This document shows, one piece after another, positions 60,999-64,000 of a stretch of DNA of 64,000 nucleotides (its first letter is position 1; each line of letters begins with the position of its first letter). Origin of the DNA: Chloroflexota bacterium (lineage in GTDB: Bacteria > Chloroflexota > Anaerolineae > Aggregatilineales > Phototrophicaceae); NCBI GenBank assembly GCA_028873975.1, contig JAPPMO010000055.1, forward strand, positions 25,894 to 89,893, read 5' to 3'. A model generated the notes under the pieces. It worked only from the letters and a program-made list of their open reading frames with translations, did not search any database and was not told the origin of the DNA. The position numbers and the translations under genes were made by a program.

Positions 60999-61724
60999 AT
61001 GTATGACTACGACTCCTTGGCAAAGCGGTTCTGGCGCGATGGTTACCTCATTTTGGGCGACTTCTTCGCGGCTGACCTGATGGACCGCCTCAATCAAGTC
61101 ATCCTGAATCACTTCGGCCTGGCGCCCGACTATTGGCACAACGACGAGTTCTTGACCAAGTCGCAGGTGGAAGTGGTCCCTTGGTTCCCGCAGCGAGAAG
61201 GCCTCACCGACTTCGACATCATCGCTGACGACCCGCGCCTGCACCGCCTCACCGCCGAGATCATCGGCGAAGAGTGGCAAGAACAGTATTGCATGATGAT
61301 GTTCTCGCGGCAGGGCTCCAGGGGGCAGGCTTGGCATCAGGATTGCGCGCCGGAGGACCCGGCCCAATTCAACCTCAACCGGCTTGTCTACACACACGAC
61401 ATCGACGACAGCATCGGCGGCCAGACGGTTGTCGTGCCCGGCACGCACAGGAAGGGCTTGCTGCCCGCTGGGGATCCGCATGCGGATTTGGAAAACCAGA
61501 TGGTCATTTCACCAAAGCAGGGCGACTTGCTCCTTTTGCACGGGCACACCTGGCACCGTGTCCTGCCGATTCACGGGCCCTGCCGCTTCTCATCGAACTT
61601 CCGCTCCGCGCCGAAAGGCACGCCGGAAGACATCACCGATATTTGCGTCTACCGGAATATGCGCTATCGCTTCTCCACCAGCGAAGTGATCGAGGAACGC
61701 ATGCCCCTGCCCGATATGCTTTGA
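60999..61724 (+). CDS. Phytanoyl-CoA dioxygenase (PhyH) family protein
   Basis: A 241-residue Fe(II)/2-oxoglutarate-dependent oxygenase. The iron ligands are His113 and Asp115 (AWHQDCAP) and His186 (GHTWHRV); Arg196 is a candidate 2-oxoglutarate anchor. The N-terminal FWRDGYLILGDFF is the family start. GGAAGGGA precedes the ATG. It faces the glycoside hydrolase gene convergently, with a 9-base gap. Such enzymes hydroxylate varied small molecules; no substrate can be assigned. Confidence 0.87.
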   Translation: MYDYDSLAKRFWRDGYLILGDFFAADLMDRLNQVILNHFGLAPDYWHNDEFLTKSQVEVVPWFPQREGLTDFDIIADDPRLHRLTAEIIGEEWQEQYCMMMFSRQGSRGQAWHQDCAPEDPAQFNLNRLVYTHDIDDSIGGQTVVVPGTHRKGLLPAGDPHADLENQMVISPKQGDLLLLHGHTWHRVLPIHGPCRFSSNFRSAPKGTPEDITDICVYRNMRYRFSTSEVIEERMPLPDML

Positions 61725-61733
61725 GTCTAGCGG

Positions 61734-62669
61734 CTAGGCAGCTCGATGCTCGTAAAGATCGGATCCCATCTCGGCTAAATAGTTGCCCTCAACAACTGCG
61801 TTCTGCTCAATGCGGCAATCTTCCCAATCATGCCATTCGAAGCCCAAGACATCGGACCAGTGGGCCCAGTCCCAATTGATGTACGAAAACAGCTTTATCT
61901 CCGGCTGCTGACGGATTAACGCGAAGAAGGGCGCAAACCAGGCCTCCCAGCTGGCTCTTCCGCCCAGCACGCCGATTCCGCGCGGCGTCGCTTCACCGAT
62001 CATCACCGGCTTGCCATGCTCCCCTGCCGCCTCACAGAAATGCCGCGTCGCCCGACTGGTCATCTCAGCCGCGTCAAAGGTGTCGATACCCCACCAGTCG
62101 ACCCATTCATCGCCGGGATAGTATGGCATCAAGTCGCCCAATGACAGCGCCCCAGCCGACGCGCCTGCGGAACACCAGACAGTTGCCGCATTCAATTGGC
62201 GCTGCCGCATCATCTTCGTGACATGAACAAAGGCTTCGCGGTAGCTTTGGGGCTGGTAACCGTTCCAGTTCCCCTCGAATTCATATCCGATGCGGACATA
62301 GGCTGGCAGCGCAATGCGCTCGAGGCTATCGCAGACCAGCGCCAGGTTGTCGTCTTTCTCGCCCCGCGCCACGACATCCTCCGTGCCAATGCCCTGATCA
62401 TTGCCGCCGGTCATGTTCAAGCCGATCTGCAGAGAAAGACCATGTTTCCCGATTGCCTCGCACTCGCGCTGCAGTCGTTCTCCCCACTCCATGACGCGCG
62501 CAGAGTCCCCTGCAACACCGATATACGTCATATAAACAGCCGGCTGCTGGTCGCGCGGGAATACCCCTGCATAACGCATGAAGCTGGCGAGGTCCTGCCC
62601 GGCGCCGTGGAGGACTGTGTTGACCGGTTCCAGCTTTGCGCCGAAATACTTTCGTTCGATGAAGTTCAT
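61734..62669 (-). CDS. Putative glycoside hydrolase, GH-A clan (GH26/GH5-like)
   Basis: A 311-residue TIM-barrel hydrolase. A likely acid/base Glu130 or Glu132 sits in RIGYEFEGNWNGY, and a likely nucleophile Glu226 in KPVMIGEATPRG, about 95 residues later, the GH-A spacing; FSYINWDWAHW follows. No signal peptide is seen, so it would be cytoplasmic and act on imported oligosaccharides. The ATG at 62669 was chosen because GGAGGTG precedes it; a longer frame to 62729 reads into noncoding sequence. A LacI-type operator lies 86 bases upstream. Exact sugar unknown; mannosides are a guess. Confidence 0.7.
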   Translation of the reverse strand: MNFIERKYFGAKLEPVNTVLHGAGQDLASFMRYAGVFPRDQQPAVYMTYIGVAGDSARVMEWGERLQRECEAIGKHGLSLQIGLNMTGGNDQGIGTEDVVARGEKDDNLALVCDSLERIALPAYVRIGYEFEGNWNGYQPQSYREAFVHVTKMMRQRQLNAATVWCSAGASAGALSLGDLMPYYPGDEWVDWWGIDTFDAAEMTSRATRHFCEAAGEHGKPVMIGEATPRGIGVLGGRASWEAWFAPFFALIRQQPEIKLFSYINWDWAHWSDVLGFEWHDWEDCRIEQNAVVEGNYLAEMGSDLYEHRAA

Positions 62670-62754
62670 GACACCTCCGCTGCGCTCCTCGCCACGGCGA
62701 TGCAAGTTCGATCGCGCATGACTTGACAAGATTTTTGCGAATTGTTAGGCTTAT

Positions 62755-62770
62755 TGCAAGCGCTTTCAAA
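62755..62770. promoter_or_regulatory. LacI-family operator O1 (near glycoside hydrolase)
   Basis: TGCAAGCGCTTTCAAA, with the palindromic core AAGCGCTT typical of LacI/GalR operators. It lies just upstream of the reverse-strand glycoside hydrolase gene and may overlap its -35 region. Confidence 0.75.
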
Positions 62771-62861
62771 GCAGATTCGCCAGGTCCGTCCAGCCAATAT
62801 GGCAAAAGCCCCGTATTTTCAAGGAATTGCCTGGGCGCAGACTTGGTAATTGTCCAGATTC

Positions 62862-62877
62862 TGCAAGCGCTTTCAAG
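62862..62877. promoter_or_regulatory. LacI-family operator O2 (near regulator gene)
   Basis: TGCAAGCGCTTTCAAG, the same core as O1. The two cores are 107 bases apart, close to ten helical turns. It ends 18 bases before the regulator's ATG, which points to autoregulation. Confidence 0.75.
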
Positions 62878-62895
62878 ATAGATTGCAGAGTTAAG

Positions 62896-63945
62896 ATGCA
62901 GCGAGACGGCAGCAAGAAACAGCAAAATGTCACCATTTATGATGTGGCGTCGCGAGCCGGCTTTTCGGTTTCGACTGTCTCGCGCGTGCTCAACGGCTTT
63001 GAATTCGTACGAGAATCGACGCGTGAACGGATCCTGGAAGCGGCCGGTGAATTGGGCTATGTCGCCAACTTGCAGGCGCGCAGCCTGGCGGGCGGACGCT
63101 CTCGATACATTGGGCTTCTGGTCCCGGGACTGGATAATGGCTATGTTGGGGGAATATCGCAGGGTGTTGATCGCGCTTTGGCCAGCGCCGGCTATGGTTT
63201 GATGCTCTTCACCACCCATCACCATCGCGGTCAGGAATTGGGATATATCGATACCATCGCCAACGGCTTGACGGCTGGTTTACTCATCACCGTCCCGCTG
63301 GTGCCAAAGTCCTATGTCGAGGCTTTGCAGCAGCAGCAATTCCCCGTCGTCCTCATTGATCAAGCGGATACCAGCATACGAAGTTCGGTCGTGGATACCA
63401 CAAATTGGCAGGGCGGTTATACGGCGACCGAGCATCTCATTCATTTAGGTCATCGCCGGATCGGGTTTATCACCGGCTTGATGGCATTGCGCAGCGCGAC
63501 CGACAGGCTGGCGGGTTACAAAATGGCATTGAAAGACCACGACATCCCCGTAGATGAATCGCTCATCGTCGAAGGCGACTATATGCGGGAGATGGGCTAC
63601 GCGGCGACGCGTCAGCTACTGACGAGCGAGCAGCGACCAACCGCGATAGTTGCGGCAAACGACTTCACGGCTTTGGGCGCGATGGAAGCGATCCACGATG
63701 AAGGCTTGGGGATTCCAAGCGATATATCCATCATCGGATTCGACGACATTCCCGAGGCGCGCGTGGTGCATCCTAAGCTGAGCACCGTGCGCCTGCCGCT
63801 GGAACAGATGGGGCGGGTCGCGGTCGAGCTGCTGCTGGAACAGATCGACGACCCGGATCTGCAGCCCAAACATATCACGCTCAGCACACAACTGATCGAA
63901 CGGCAATCCTGCGCGGCGCCAAAGGCGCTGTCGATCCTAACTTGA
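62896..63945 (+). CDS. LacI family transcriptional regulator
   Basis: A 349-residue repressor. The helix-turn-helix and hinge are VTIYDVASRAGFSVSTVSRVLNGF at about residues 12-35, followed by RSRYIGLLVPGLDNGYVGGI and the periplasmic-binding-protein-like sugar domain (AIVAANDFTALGAMEAIHDEG, SDISIIGFDDI). The ATG at 62896 was chosen because it lies just after the second operator; an in-frame start 23 codons upstream would cover the operator. It probably represses itself and the divergent glycoside hydrolase gene. The inducer would be a sugar from that pathway. Confidence 0.92.
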   Translation: MQRDGSKKQQNVTIYDVASRAGFSVSTVSRVLNGFEFVRESTRERILEAAGELGYVANLQARSLAGGRSRYIGLLVPGLDNGYVGGISQGVDRALASAGYGLMLFTTHHHRGQELGYIDTIANGLTAGLLITVPLVPKSYVEALQQQQFPVVLIDQADTSIRSSVVDTTNWQGGYTATEHLIHLGHRRIGFITGLMALRSATDRLAGYKMALKDHDIPVDESLIVEGDYMREMGYAATRQLLTSEQRPTAIVAANDFTALGAMEAIHDEGLGIPSDISIIGFDDIPEARVVHPKLSTVRLPLEQMGRVAVELLLEQIDDPDLQPKHITLSTQLIERQSCAAPKALSILT

Positions 63946-63968
63946 TCGCATATATCTGACGCACAGTG

Positions 63969-64000
63969 AAGGAGGGTTGACCATCGAAGGGAAGGAAAGT
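63969..64000 (+). other. Possible ribosome binding site and start of a further gene at window end
   Basis: AAGGAGG is followed by an open stretch that could start at TTG 63976, but spacing is short and only about eight codons are visible. A gene beginning just beyond the window is as likely. Nothing can be assigned. Confidence 0.25.

Overview
The window is a GC-rich bacterial chromosome segment that I would place in the Chloroflexota (Anaerolineae-like). This is inferred from style, not from a marker gene: secreted solute-binding proteins whose signal peptides end in A-Q-D, a very high density of ABC importers, Thr/Pro-linker surface proteins carrying SH3b, Fn3 and Excalibur domains, and intergenic gaps filled with short palindromic dispersed repeats. 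No rRNA, tRNA, CRISPR array or intact transposase was recognised. The first ~106 bases are C/G-only low-complexity sequence, probably a contig-end artefact.

Layout. 0.1-5.5 kb: peptide-type permeases, an SDR, a GxxExxY nuclease-like gene inside an inverted-repeat cassette, a formamidase/acetamidase and a luciferase-like flavin oxidoreductase. 5.6-11.1 kb: a complete branched-chain amino-acid type importer (livK-H-M-G-F) with an acetyltransferase between livM and livG. 11.1-12.0 kb: thioesterase and msrB, reverse strand. 12.2-17.7 kb: a large type IIG-like restriction-modification protein, a DinB protein, an Asp-box sialidase-like protein and a second DNA methyltransferase, tightly packed. 17.7-25.0 kb: secreted or surface proteins (SH3b/Excalibur, tandem spondin-like, Fn3 with a frameshift, repetitive coiled coil) around a Gfo/Idh dehydrogenase and an AspA/AstE-type hydrolase. 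25.1-29.8 kb: a peptide-type importer interrupted by a three-gene HNH module. 29.8-34.3 kb: SDR, homocysteine S-methyltransferase-like protein, small membrane protein, third DNA methyltransferase, LarA-like protein. 34.4-38.0 kb: a carbohydrate-type importer. 38.6-40.6 kb: acetyl-CoA synthetase between inverted repeats. 40.8-46.3 kb: hicB with a truncated hicA, then a nucleoside-type (BMP family) ABC operon with an oversized permease. 46.5-53.2 kb: decayed ligase/SDR fragments and a peptide importer with a permease-ATPase fusion. 53.5-54.3 kb: a Phd-VapC deletion fusion and a palindromic repeat. 54.3-60.8 kb: a polyamine-type importer co-transcribed with a nucleoside phosphorylase and adenine deaminase. 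61.0-63.9 kb: a PhyH-type oxygenase, a glycoside hydrolase and a LacI regulator with two operators.

How it fits together. The organism looks like a scavenging heterotroph that imports peptides, amino acids, sugars and nucleosides and feeds them into salvage (nucleoside phosphorylase, adenine deaminase), acetate activation and amide cleavage. Four of the five operons with a recognised binding-protein gene have a hairpin or dispersed palindrome just after that gene. Toxin-antitoxin and metabolic gene remnants (hicA, phd-vapC, acyl ligase/SDR) show ongoing gene decay. I found no system that I can confidently call new. The best candidates for follow-up are the HNH triad, the BMP permease with a ~325-residue extracytoplasmic insertion, the GxxExxY cassette, the repeat-flanked acs gene and the purine-linked transporter operon.
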